64,000 nucleotides of DNA from Bacteroidales bacterium WCE2008 (GTDB taxonomy: Bacteria; Bacteroidota; Bacteroidia; Bacteroidales; UBA932): contig FUZM01000003.1 of assembly GCA_900167925.1 (NCBI GenBank), forward strand, positions 407,679-471,678, given 5' to 3'. The first letter of the stretch is position 1, and the number at the start of each line of letters is the position of its first letter. The notes below the pieces were generated by a model that had not been told where the DNA came from, made no database searches, and was given only the letters and a program-made list of their open reading frames with translations. Positions 44,378 to 52,915 of the stretch are shown here, in pieces. The translations under genes and the position numbers were made by a program.

Positions 44378-46582
44378 ATGAACAAAAGACGTAAAAGCGG
44401 TAACAGCACAAACGAAAGAAAAGGACGAGGCGGCAACAACTCGAAAAAAAGCCATGGCAAGAAAGTATATAAGGAGGTAGAAGGAACCCTCAAGATGTCG
44501 CGCGACGGAAGCGCATTTCTCATAGTCGAAGGACGTGAGGACGATATATACATACGGGCCGCAAAGACAAGAGGCGCACTCAACGGCGACAAGGTAAAAG
44601 TCGCCATCAAGAAGACAGCCTCGGCGCCGGGCAAACACGCAGAAGGCGATGTGATTGCCGTAATCGAGCGCTCGACAAAGCCATTCATCGGTGTTCTCCA
44701 TATCGTAGGAAATCAGGCATGGGTGCTCATGCAGAGCAAATTCATGCCATACGATATATCCATTGAAGTAAAAGACAAAGACGACAAGAGCTGCAAAGGA
44801 GCCCTTCGCCGTCTGGGTCACAACGAATACGCCGTAACCGGAGTCTATGAAACGGTCGACGGCAAGAAGAAAGAGCTCCAGGCCCACCTCGGAATGAAGG
44901 TGGCAGCCGTCGTCGACGACTGGCCAAGAGGAGCCAACAACCCTGTCGGCCATCTGGTCGACGTGCTCGGAGAGCTCGGAGAGAATGACACCGAAATGCA
45001 TGCCATCCTCGCAGAATACGGTCTTCCGTACAGATTCGAGCCTGAAGTAGAGAACGCTGCCGACAAGATCTCCGAAGAGATCACGGCAAAAGATATAAAG
45101 GAGCGCCGCGACTTCCGCGACACCTTGACCTTCACCATAGACCCGGCCGATGCCAAAGACTTCGACGACGCCCTGTCTTTCAGACGTCTCGCCAACGGCA
45201 ACTATGAGGTCGGAGTCCATATCGCCGACGTTTCCCACTACGTAACCCCGGGCACCCCGGTCGACAAGGAGGCCCAGTCCAGAGGAACGTCCGTATATCT
45301 CGTCGACAGGACCGTCCCGATGCTCCCGGAGAAGCTCTGCAACAAGCTCTGCTCCCTCCGCCCGAACGAGGAGAAACTGACATTCTCCGTAGTCTTCGAG
45401 ATCAGCCCGTCCGGAAAGGTTTTCAACCAGTGGATCGGCCGCACGGTCATCAAGTCCGACCACCGGTTCAACTACGACCAGGCCCAGGACATCATCGAGG
45501 ACAAGGAGAGCCCTGTATCGCAGGAACTCAAAGACGCGGTCAAGACCCTCTGGGATCTCGCTTCGATCTTCCGCAAACGCCGCTTTGCCGCCGGAGCGAT
45601 CAGCTTCGAGCGTCCTGAGATGAAAGTCGAGGTCGACGAAAAAGGCAAACCTATAGCCGTCCACCAGCATATATCCAAAGAGGCCAACTGGCTGATCGAA
45701 GAGTTCATGCTCCTTGCCAACCGCACTGTCGCCGAATTCATCGCGACCGCCGGCAAGATGGACGGCAAAGCCCGCAAGAACGCCAAGACCTTCGTCTACC
45801 GAATCCACGACGAACCGAACCTCGAGAAACTCCAGTCTCTCCGGAAGTTCGCCGGCAACTTCGGATACAAGACGACCGTAGGAGAAGGCGACGGCAACAA
45901 GATCGCCCGTGACCTCAACGGACTTCTCGACGAAGCGAAGGACAAACCGGAGTTCATGGCTCTCGAAATGATAGCCCTCAGGTCCATGGCAAAGGCATGC
46001 TACAGCACCGACAACATCGGCCACTACGGCCTTGCCTTCCGTTTCTATACGCACTTCACCTCCCCGATCCGCCGTTATCCGGACACTATGGTCCACAGAC
46101 TTCTGGCCATGTATCTCAACGGCGCGGAGTCCCAGAACAAGGACTACTACGAGCAGCAGTGCGTCCATGCCTCCGAGCGCGAGGTGATCGCCGCCAACGC
46201 TGAGCGCGACAGCATCAAATACAAGCTTGTCGAGTTCATGCAGGACAAGATCGACCAGGAGTTCGACGGCAACATCTCCGGTCTGACCGACTGGGGCATG
46301 TACGTCGAGATCGACCCGACCAAAATCGAGGGCATGGTTGCCCTGAGGGACATAAAATCGGACTTCTTCGAGTTCGACGAGGACAACTACAGGATCCGCG
46401 GCCGCCGCACCGGAAAGATCTACCATCTCGGCGACCCTGTCAGGATCCGCGTCAAAGCGACCAACCTCGAGCAGAGGATTCTGGATTACGAACTCATAGA
46501 GACGGGTATCGACACCGCACCGGTTCCTCCGGCCGGCAAGAAACGTGTTCCAAGAAAGAAACGTACATCTTCAGCGAAATAA
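44378..46582 (+). CDS. rnr: Ribonuclease R
   Basis: 734 aa. Lys/Arg/Ser-rich N-terminus (about 1-35), cold-shock domains (about 36-190), RNB catalytic domain (about 235-560) with the four metal aspartates in TFTIDPADAKDFDDALSF (in part: DPADAKDFDDALS), and a C-terminal S1 domain (about 640-715, GNISGLTDWGMYVEI) followed by a basic tail. It is a processive 3'-5' exoribonuclease for structured RNA. A 710-codon open frame on the opposite strand is only a shadow of its codon use. Confidence 0.96.
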   Translation: MNKRRKSGNSTNERKGRGGNNSKKSHGKKVYKEVEGTLKMSRDGSAFLIVEGREDDIYIRAAKTRGALNGDKVKVAIKKTASAPGKHAEGDVIAVIERSTKPFIGVLHIVGNQAWVLMQSKFMPYDISIEVKDKDDKSCKGALRRLGHNEYAVTGVYETVDGKKKELQAHLGMKVAAVVDDWPRGANNPVGHLVDVLGELGENDTEMHAILAEYGLPYRFEPEVENAADKISEEITAKDIKERRDFRDTLTFTIDPADAKDFDDALSFRRLANGNYEVGVHIADVSHYVTPGTPVDKEAQSRGTSVYLVDRTVPMLPEKLCNKLCSLRPNEEKLTFSVVFEISPSGKVFNQWIGRTVIKSDHRFNYDQAQDIIEDKESPVSQELKDAVKTLWDLASIFRKRRFAAGAISFERPEMKVEVDEKGKPIAVHQHISKEANWLIEEFMLLANRTVAEFIATAGKMDGKARKNAKTFVYRIHDEPNLEKLQSLRKFAGNFGYKTTVGEGDGNKIARDLNGLLDEAKDKPEFMALEMIALRSMAKACYSTDNIGHYGLAFRFYTHFTSPIRRYPDTMVHRLLAMYLNGAESQNKDYYEQQCVHASEREVIAANAERDSIKYKLVEFMQDKIDQEFDGNISGLTDWGMYVEIDPTKIEGMVALRDIKSDFFEFDEDNYRIRGRRTGKIYHLGDPVRIRVKATNLEQRILDYELIETGIDTAPVPPAGKKRVPRKKRTSSAK

Positions 46583-46588
46583 GGCAGT

Positions 46589-47503
46589 ATGAAAGCACCT
46601 TCCATCTCTATCATCATCCCCGCCTACAACACTGAGAAATATCTGGACAAGTGTATAACTTCGTTATGCAGGCAGACGTATGGAGACTTTGAAGCCATAA
46701 TCGTCGACAATGGCTCGACAGACCAGACAGGAAGCATTGCAGACAGATGGGCCCGGACCGATGACAGAGTGACGGTCATCCATACTGAGAACAATGGCGT
46801 AGCCGAAGCCCGCAATACTGGATTGCGGCACGCCCATGGACGCTATATCGGTTTTGTGGACAGCGACGACTGGGCCGAACCTGATATGTTCGGAAAGCTG
46901 GCAGGTGCCGCAGAAGCCCATGATGCGGACATCGTGATCTGCGGGCACTACCGGGAAACAGAAGACGGAGATCTGATAAATACCATATGTCCCTCCGGAA
47001 AGACTGTCGTCTGGACCGCCCACAAGGCGCTGGTAAAGCTTCTGATAGATTTCAAGGTCAAGACCTATCTTTGGGACAAACTGTATAAAAAAGAATTATT
47101 CGACGGAGTAATCTTTCCGGTAGGTCATCTTTTCGAAGACCAGAGAGTGCTGCCTGAAGTATTCGGCAAGGCATCTGTGGTCTGTGCCATAAAGGAACCG
47201 TTATACCATTACATCCAACGCAAAGGGAGCATCATCGGAGACAGGAAGCCGTCGACAAATCTGGACTATATCGACTCGCAGCTGAAACTGTTCAGCCTCG
47301 TCGGCAATTCAGACATGTTCTCATGCCTGGAGCGTATGGTATTACGCAGCGGCATGGCCATAAAACTGCATAAGGCTTTAAAGAATACGGACCCGCTTCC
47401 GGATGAGGTAAAAGCATCGGAATATTACCGTTATCACAGATTCTTCAGATTCTTCCGTCCATTTTTCGTCGTGATGAGAAAGTGGGGAAGAAAAATGATG
47501 TGA
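46589..47503 (+). CDS. Family 2 glycosyltransferase
   Basis: 304 aa. GT-A fold: IIPAYNTEKYLDKCITSL at the start, VDNGSTDQTG, and the metal-binding DXD motif in FVDSDDWAEPDMF (about 89-101). The C-terminus is basic and hydrophobic (RFFRFFRPFFVVMRKWGRKM) and may touch the membrane. It probably adds a sugar to a surface polysaccharide. It starts 6 nt after rnr and ends 3 nt from the convergent recO. Donor and acceptor are unknown. Confidence 0.9.
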   Translation: MKAPSISIIIPAYNTEKYLDKCITSLCRQTYGDFEAIIVDNGSTDQTGSIADRWARTDDRVTVIHTENNGVAEARNTGLRHAHGRYIGFVDSDDWAEPDMFGKLAGAAEAHDADIVICGHYRETEDGDLINTICPSGKTVVWTAHKALVKLLIDFKVKTYLWDKLYKKELFDGVIFPVGHLFEDQRVLPEVFGKASVVCAIKEPLYHYIQRKGSIIGDRKPSTNLDYIDSQLKLFSLVGNSDMFSCLERMVLRSGMAIKLHKALKNTDPLPDEVKASEYYRYHRFFRFFRPFFVVMRKWGRKMM

Positions 47504-47506
47504 TGC

Positions 47507-48160
47507 CTAATCCTCGTATATCTCGTTAAGTACACTCAAAGAACGGATATTCAACGGGGTTTCGCCATGGAACTCCAGGTACCGTATCATTATCTCGCAA
47601 AGACTTGCGCGGGTCTCCCCCGTCATCGGTATAAGCATAGCCTCCGAGAACGAAGAACTCATGAACTTGCGGATCTCCGAATAATAACCGTCAGCGAAAG
47701 GCGCGAGGTCGTCGAACGACGGGCTGAAGCCCATAGCCACGGCCAGCTCCAGCAGGAACCATATATGGAAATTGCTGAAATCGCTTTCCAGGGCGTCCAG
47801 CGTCAGTATCTGCTTGACACACCATTCGTAGAGACCGTCTTCCCGCCCTTCCTCTTTCAGCACCCGGAACAGCACTTCGCTGATGAACATCGCAATCGAG
47901 TTCTTGTACATGTCGGAGCGCAGCCGGAACAGCGGTTCGCGGGCCGAGAAGCCATGGGCAGTCCATAGAGTCGCCTTCGGATTCTCCACGACATCAGCCT
48001 CCAGTATCGCCAGCGGCAGGAACATCGACATCGGAGTCTTCTTACCTATGCGCACCAGAAAGCTCTTCCGCCCGTACTCCCTGCTCAAGGAATGGAGCAC
48101 GATCGAACTCTCGCCGAAGCGGGTATAATTAAGCACTATGAGCTCCGTGTTGAAAGTCAT
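47507..48160 (-). CDS. recO: DNA repair protein RecO
   Basis: 217 aa. N-terminal OB fold (about 1-80, with VLNYTRFGESSIVLHSLSREYGRKSFLV, in part) and an all-helical C-terminal domain, the RecO layout; the usual zinc cysteines of other phyla are absent, which is common in this group. It helps RecA replace SSB in the RecF pathway. It is preceded by a methyltransferase gene (12 nt) in the rdgB-methyltransferase-recO run. Confidence 0.88.
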   Translation of the reverse strand: MTFNTELIVLNYTRFGESSIVLHSLSREYGRKSFLVRIGKKTPMSMFLPLAILEADVVENPKATLWTAHGFSAREPLFRLRSDMYKNSIAMFISEVLFRVLKEEGREDGLYEWCVKQILTLDALESDFSNFHIWFLLELAVAMGFSPSFDDLAPFADGYYSEIRKFMSSSFSEAMLIPMTGETRASLCEIMIRYLEFHGETPLNIRSLSVLNEIYED

Positions 48161-48172
48161 CTTTAAGGCTCT

Positions 48173-48955
48173 CTATTTCTTCAATATATAGAAGCAGGAT
48201 GTGGCAAGATAGCATCTGAGACCGGGGATCCGGTCGAACGGGCTGGCAAGTCTTATCGGTTTCAGGCCGAATTTTATCTCATAATGAGGGTTTATCAGCC
48301 AGAGAGTCCTGTCCAGGCGTCTGGCACCGGCCGCGTCGCATAGCTTCTCAAATTTCCGGATTCTCATCTGGGAGCGTTTTATGCTCATCAGATCGTCCAC
48401 TATTGGCTTGCTTTCCTTGAAGAAATTCAGATATCTGTTATAAAGACCGGCAGGGAGCAGGTGCACGAATGGAATTTTCGAACATATCCTGTTTTTGCAT
48501 ATCTGCTGATGGCCTCCGAACGGCATCTGCCACGAAGGGAATGCACAAAACATGATTCCGTCGTCCTTAAGCAGAGAAAGAGCTTTCTTCAGAAACGGTT
48601 CCTTGAACTCCGGCTCGATATGCTCGATCACGTCATGCATTACTATGATATCATATTTCTTCTCTTCCGGGAATTCCAGAAAATCACAATAGACAAATGT
48701 CCCTTTCCGGCCGGCTTCGCCAAAGAAAATGGTTGCATTCTCAATCTTCTTCGGAGCGATATCGACTCCGGTCACCTCGCATCCCTCTTCAGCAAATGGC
48801 AATAGATTTCCGCCTTCCCCGCATCCTATTTCGAGGACCGAAGTTCCAGCCACCTTCTTGTACTTACTGACATACTTTATGAAATACTTTCTTGACGAGG
48901 TCGAGAGTTCATCGAAATATCTTTTCCGGTCGTTATATCTTGATTCTTTCTTCAT
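48173..48955 (-). CDS. Class I SAM-dependent methyltransferase
   Basis: 260 aa. SAM-binding motif I VLEIGCGEGGNLLPFA (about 40-55), then GVDIAPKKIENA and IIVMHDVIEHIEP (motif II-III). Of the UbiE/Methyltransf_11 type; the substrate is not evident. It lies between rdgB (5 nt upstream) and recO (12 nt downstream). Its codon use is slightly more AT-rich than the flanking genes, and homologues are often in polysaccharide loci. Confidence 0.87.
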   Translation of the reverse strand: MKKESRYNDRKRYFDELSTSSRKYFIKYVSKYKKVAGTSVLEIGCGEGGNLLPFAEEGCEVTGVDIAPKKIENATIFFGEAGRKGTFVYCDFLEFPEEKKYDIIVMHDVIEHIEPEFKEPFLKKALSLLKDDGIMFCAFPSWQMPFGGHQQICKNRICSKIPFVHLLPAGLYNRYLNFFKESKPIVDDLMSIKRSQMRIRKFEKLCDAAGARRLDRTLWLINPHYEIKFGLKPIRLASPFDRIPGLRCYLATSCFYILKK

Positions 48956-48960
48956 GGTTA

Positions 48961-49641
48961 TTATTTCTTGAGATACTCGGCCATGGCGCGCATGGCTTTG
49001 CCTCTGTGGGAGATTGCGTTCTTTTCGTCGTCGGAGAGCTGGGCAAGAGTCAGATTGCCGGCATTTGCGACGAGGCCGTCCTCGTCCGGACTCTGCCCCT
49101 CCCGCGCCGGAATGCGCTCAGGAACGAAAACCGGATCGTATCCGAATCCCTGACCGCCGGTTTTCTGCAGGGCAATATGGCCCTCGAGAGTGCCGTCAAA
49201 GAAGATCGGCTTGCCGTCGAGAATGAGCGTGACTGAAGTGCGGAAGCGCGCGCGGCGGGTAGCATGGACCGTATTCAGGCCATAGCTTCTGGCGACCGAG
49301 GCCTCATGTTCATGGATCCCCATCTCGAAGAGGAGCCGGGCCATGTTGGCGTCCGGATCTTTTGCCTCACCGGCAAATCGGGCCGTATGGACGCCGGGGG
49401 CGCCTTTGAGGATTTCGACCTCGAGGCCGGTGTCGTCCGCAAAGCAGTTGCAGCCTGCATGGTCATAAATATATTTGGCCTTGATAAGCGAATTGACCTG
49501 CAGGGTGTCTCCCGTCTCCGGGATGTCCTCCAGCAGGCCTATCTGAGCAGGGGTGACGAGTTCGAAACCCTCTCCGAGGATTCCCTGGGCCTCGCGCAGC
49601 TTCCCCATGTTGCCAGTGGCGAATACTATCTTCATCTGCAT
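48961..49641 (-). CDS. rdgB: Non-canonical purine NTP pyrophosphatase (RdgB/HAM1)
   Basis: 226 aa. Family hallmarks: FATGNMGKLREAQ at the start, FADDTGLEV (about 69-77), GFGYDPVF (about 171-178), ISHRGKAM near the end. It hydrolyses ITP, dITP and XTP to keep them out of DNA. It is longer than the usual 190-200 residues because of an insert of about 15-20 residues (around 115-135) between helix and strand. Start at 49641 or 49635. A -7 element lies 15 nt upstream. Confidence 0.94.
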   Translation of the reverse strand: MQMKIVFATGNMGKLREAQGILGEGFELVTPAQIGLLEDIPETGDTLQVNSLIKAKYIYDHAGCNCFADDTGLEVEILKGAPGVHTARFAGEAKDPDANMARLLFEMGIHEHEASVARSYGLNTVHATRRARFRTSVTLILDGKPIFFDGTLEGHIALQKTGGQGFGYDPVFVPERIPAREGQSPDEDGLVANAGNLTLAQLSDDEKNAISHRGKAMRAMAEYLKK

Positions 49642-49655
49642 AGGAATTAACTATG

Positions 49656-49663
49656 CAAAGTTA
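49656..49663 (-). promoter_or_regulatory. -7 element for rdgB
   Basis: The minus strand reads TAACTTTG (then C), an exact TAnnTTTG match, 15 nt before ATG 49641. Confidence 0.45.
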
Positions 49664-49688
49664 TCAATAATATTCGACACCAGCACTA

Positions 49689-50237
49689 CTAAAATGAATA
49701 CCCCACTCTCAAGTATAGGTTTCTATTGGCAGCATCTTCAAAGAGATATCCCATAGAAACCCGGAAATGATTGAGCATTTCTATTCCGACACGGGGCATA
49801 AAACAAAAGAGGCTCTCTCCCTCACTGGATGTGTAAGAGCCTGGACGATCCCCTCGTCTGACATTCTCCGTTTCTTCAAAAGAACCGGTTCCTACTCCAA
49901 ACCCAGCGTAAAGCTTTATATTATCTGCCCTATAAAAAGAATAATCTGAAACAATCATTATATTACTTGAGTAATAATTCAACTCCTCATGCCCTGTACT
50001 TCTCTTGAAAATTTGCACAGACGCATCCAAGCCAAGACTTAACGGTATTCTTTTCAGATTGTATCGTAATTCGGCATATCCGACCAATCCCGGATGAACT
50101 TTATCGAATATCATCTTGTCAAAAGAATAGAGCCCACCAACACCTAGTTCAACATTAAACATCTTTTCTCGGTTATATTGAGCAAAACATATAACTGGGA
50201 ATAATAATGTCATCAGAATAACTAGTAACTTTTTCAT
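49689..50237 (-). CDS. Outer-membrane beta-barrel protein
   Basis: 182 aa from ATG at 50237 (an upstream in-frame extension is unlikely because it overlaps the neighbour). Signal peptide (about 1-20, ending CFAQ). The rest alternates hydrophobic and polar residues with many aromatic positions, and it ends in LRVGYSF, the C-terminal Phe typical of outer-membrane barrels; eight strands would fit. It starts 4 nt after the stop of the large lipoprotein gene, so the two are probably translated together. Base composition is clearly more AT-rich than neighbouring housekeeping genes. Confidence 0.72.
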   Translation of the reverse strand: MKKLLVILMTLLFPVICFAQYNREKMFNVELGVGGLYSFDKMIFDKVHPGLVGYAELRYNLKRIPLSLGLDASVQIFKRSTGHEELNYYSSNIMIVSDYSFYRADNIKLYAGFGVGTGSFEETENVRRGDRPGSYTSSEGESLFCFMPRVGIEMLNHFRVSMGYLFEDAANRNLYLRVGYSF

Positions 50238-50241
50238 ATGT

Positions 50242-51736
50242 TTATTTTTTATAGATAGACATAGCACCTACTCTGCCATCATAGTTTACAGCTGTACGTA
50301 CCTCACCGGATACAAGTTTGACATTAGGAAGATTCCATGTACTAAAGCCGATAGCTTTAAGCCACTTGATCCATCCAGATGGAAGATTAAGGAGATCCAA
50401 AGAAAAGGAAAGCGAATAATCTTCACAAAATATACAATTATTCTTGGAGGTCTTTGTTACATACTCTCCATTCGGAGGGAATATAAGGAATATTTTATTT
50501 GGATACATAATAAAAACACGATCAGCGGCCGCTATATTCGAATGAGTTTGCCTATATACAATAGATGCAAGAGACTCAAATCCAGACTTCAATCCCGACA
50601 AAAGTTGGGATTCTGTAATATTAAGTCCAAGAACAACTGCGACGACCTCGTCTTTTTTCGTAACGTCGTTGTAATTCTTAATAGTGGTAGCGGCCGGCCA
50701 CATCCCTTCAGGCATCTTTGGAGCATGACCTTTCATATCTATTTCAATGATGATATTCCCCCATCCATTAAAAATCTCGGATACCTCCATTTGTTTCCAA
50801 CCAAGGAACTGCTTTTTTAGCATTTTTGTACTAACACCGATAGATGACCAAAAGAGATAGTCATAATAGTAAAATTTTGACTGGAACTTTCGTTTATTGG
50901 TAAACTTATAGTCAAAAGCCTTATTTCTCCCGAATAGTGACTGTATTATCTTCCCGGCCCATGTTTTGGCATCACTGCAATAACGAGGATAATCAGCCCA
51001 GTTTATAGCAGCCAAATAACTATACATAGGTGGTAGTGATTTGGTACTTGCTAACGATGCTGGCTCAGATTCTAAAATACGGCCATCCAAAGCCTCTACA
51101 TCTTCCTCCAAATCCGGTTCATCATAGTATTCGGAATCATAATAGATTTGATAATCTTCAAGTTCAAAAGTAGCATATCTATATATTCCGTCACTCAATT
51201 TATACACTAAGGTGTCTACTTTTTCCCCTTCACATTCTTCAAAAGCGGCATAACTATCAATAAAGACAGCTTCCAATTTCTTATCAAAATAATACGTACC
51301 AGTCTTAGATATCTTATAGATCACACCACCGATCTCGACCTCACCACGAGCATTGAGAAGAGTCGCAAGGTTTTCATCAGGAATGTACTCTTCATATCCA
51401 GCAGCCTCATAAACTGTAACATCTCCATCCGCCTTAGTCGGCTTATAGTCTCGCAGGTCATATCTCAAGATAGGATCGTTTTGATAATCAATATCAGAGC
51501 AACTGCTCATAAGACTCGCCTGGGGGCCAAAATCAATTGAAGACTTCGTGTCAGAAGTCCTGCATTGATACATTCGAGCACGGAATTCATCCATCGAACT
51601 AAAAGACAGCCTGTCAATCTCCATAGTAGTCTTCGACGACGAATCATCAATCGAAATCATTTCTGCTTTTTGACAGGAGAGAATACCCCCCCCCGAGTAA
51701 CAAAAGAGTTACGCTCTTCGTAAAAAACTTAAACAT
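50242..51736 (-). CDS. Large unrecognised lipoprotein, currently out of frame at a G9 tract (candidate phase-variable gene)
   Basis: The main open frame (472 codons, from ATG 51660) has no export signal. Upstream, ATG 51736 opens a signal peptide (MFKFFTKSVTLLLLGGG) that runs through nine G residues (51686-51694) and ends after 29 codons. Removing one G, or adding two, joins the frames and gives ...LLLLGGGILSCQKAE, a proper lipoprotein signal with its cysteine. The full product would be about 497 aa: acidic, Tyr-rich, mixed alpha/beta, no domain I recognise. It is translated just before the beta-barrel gene. Either a slipped-strand switch in the OFF state or a homopolymer sequencing error. 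AT-rich, likely acquired. Confidence 0.65.
51686..51694 (-). repeat. Poly-G tract (G9 in coding sense)
   Basis: Nine consecutive C on the plus strand, the only homopolymer this long that I noticed in the window. It lies inside a lipoprotein signal peptide, 43-51 nt after the ATG at 51736. Length 8 or 11 would restore the frame. Confidence 0.9.
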
Positions 51737-51878
51737 AAAATTTAATTATTAAAACGTTATAAATTAGTGTAATACCTCTTCTGAGGCATACACAAAGATA
51801 CAACTTTTTTTGACATTCACAGCCGCGTTTTGCGTATTCAACAATCTATTTTTCGTCAATGACGGCCGGTGACTTCGT

Positions 51879-52801
51879 CTATGATACTGCCGAGTCCCCC
51901 GCAGAGACGGAACTGTCAAAGCCTTTGGAGTACTCTTCCAGCTTATCGGACGGGATTTCATGCTTTATCGCACAGTCCATAAGTCCGACATATTCCACGT
52001 AATCGTCAAACGACTTTGAGATATAGCCGTATTCCGGATTATAAAGTATCTCCATAGGGCCTGCCAGACATAAGGGTATGTATTGCCTATTGCCCCTACC
52101 CATACAAGTCTGTCGCCTATTCCAAGATCTTCTCCGCACTGCCTTGTACTGACCATATCGGGAGCATCACCGATGAGCACGAGCTTGAAGGATTACTCCC
52201 GAGGAATATCTTGAATGACTTCAGCAGGAAAGGATTGTTCTTGACTTCGTAGATTCTTCTGACAAAGACGAGGAAGTCCCCGTAGTCTTTTATCTCTTTT
52301 TGAGAGTTCTCAAGAATCTTCTCCCTGTCGACAGGATTGTACAGGACGCGCAGCTTGGACGGCTTAATCTTCTGCCTAAGTAGCATGTACCTGATTCCTT
52401 CGGAGACGCAAAGTGTCAGCGAGGATCTCCTCATGGCCCATGGCAGGAGCACTTCGTGGCGGAATCTGGAAATATCCGAATTAAGGAAGCTTTGCTGGCT
52501 GGTGATAATCCTGCTTCTTTTTTGGGGTGAGGCAGTTGGCAATCGCATGCAGGATATTGCAGCTTTCAGAACCAAAAATCACAACATCGAATCTTTTTTT
52601 GCTCAGGACGCTGACAAGACGAAACAGCGACTGCTTCAATGCATCCGCCTACACTCCGGGGGATAGATATGACTGCAGGCCTCCCTGCCCGACCCTAAAA
52701 ATATAATACACTTCATTATCTGACGACAGATAATTGGCATAATCTATCTGAACTTTCTCGATGCCACCGAAGCCCAGATTCTTTGAGAAGAATGCGATCA
52801 T
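51879..52801 (-). pseudogene. Degraded family 4 glycosyltransferase
   Basis: Pieces of a GT4 enzyme can be read in successive frames on the minus strand. ATG 52801 begins an N-terminal GGIEKVQ strand and ends at TAG 52649-52651 after 50 codons; the same frame goes on with RFDVVIFGSES; another frame then gives SKLRVLYNPVDREKI and FVRRIYEVKNNPF (52575-52190); a third LIGDAPDM...RLVWVGAIGN (52180-52060); a fourth GPMEILYNPEYGY...(52060-51879). Between the last two about 60 codons seem missing. So there is one stop, at least three frameshifts and one deletion. It lies in the AT-rich patch beside the phase-variable lipoprotein. Confidence 0.75.
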
Positions 52802-52915
52802 TTTCACAGCGATTCCCGACAATTGACAACCGCGTACACAAATATATGGAATATTATCAGAATTGCCGTGTTTGGCATGGCTGTTGTGCGTGTCCCATAC
52901 AGTTATTTGTATAAT

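Noticed and set aside
44294..46426. Open frame of 710 codons on the minus strand opposite RNase R
   Set aside because: The plus-strand frame has all RNase R domains and catalytic residues; the antisense product has no domain or signal and arises from GC-rich codon use.
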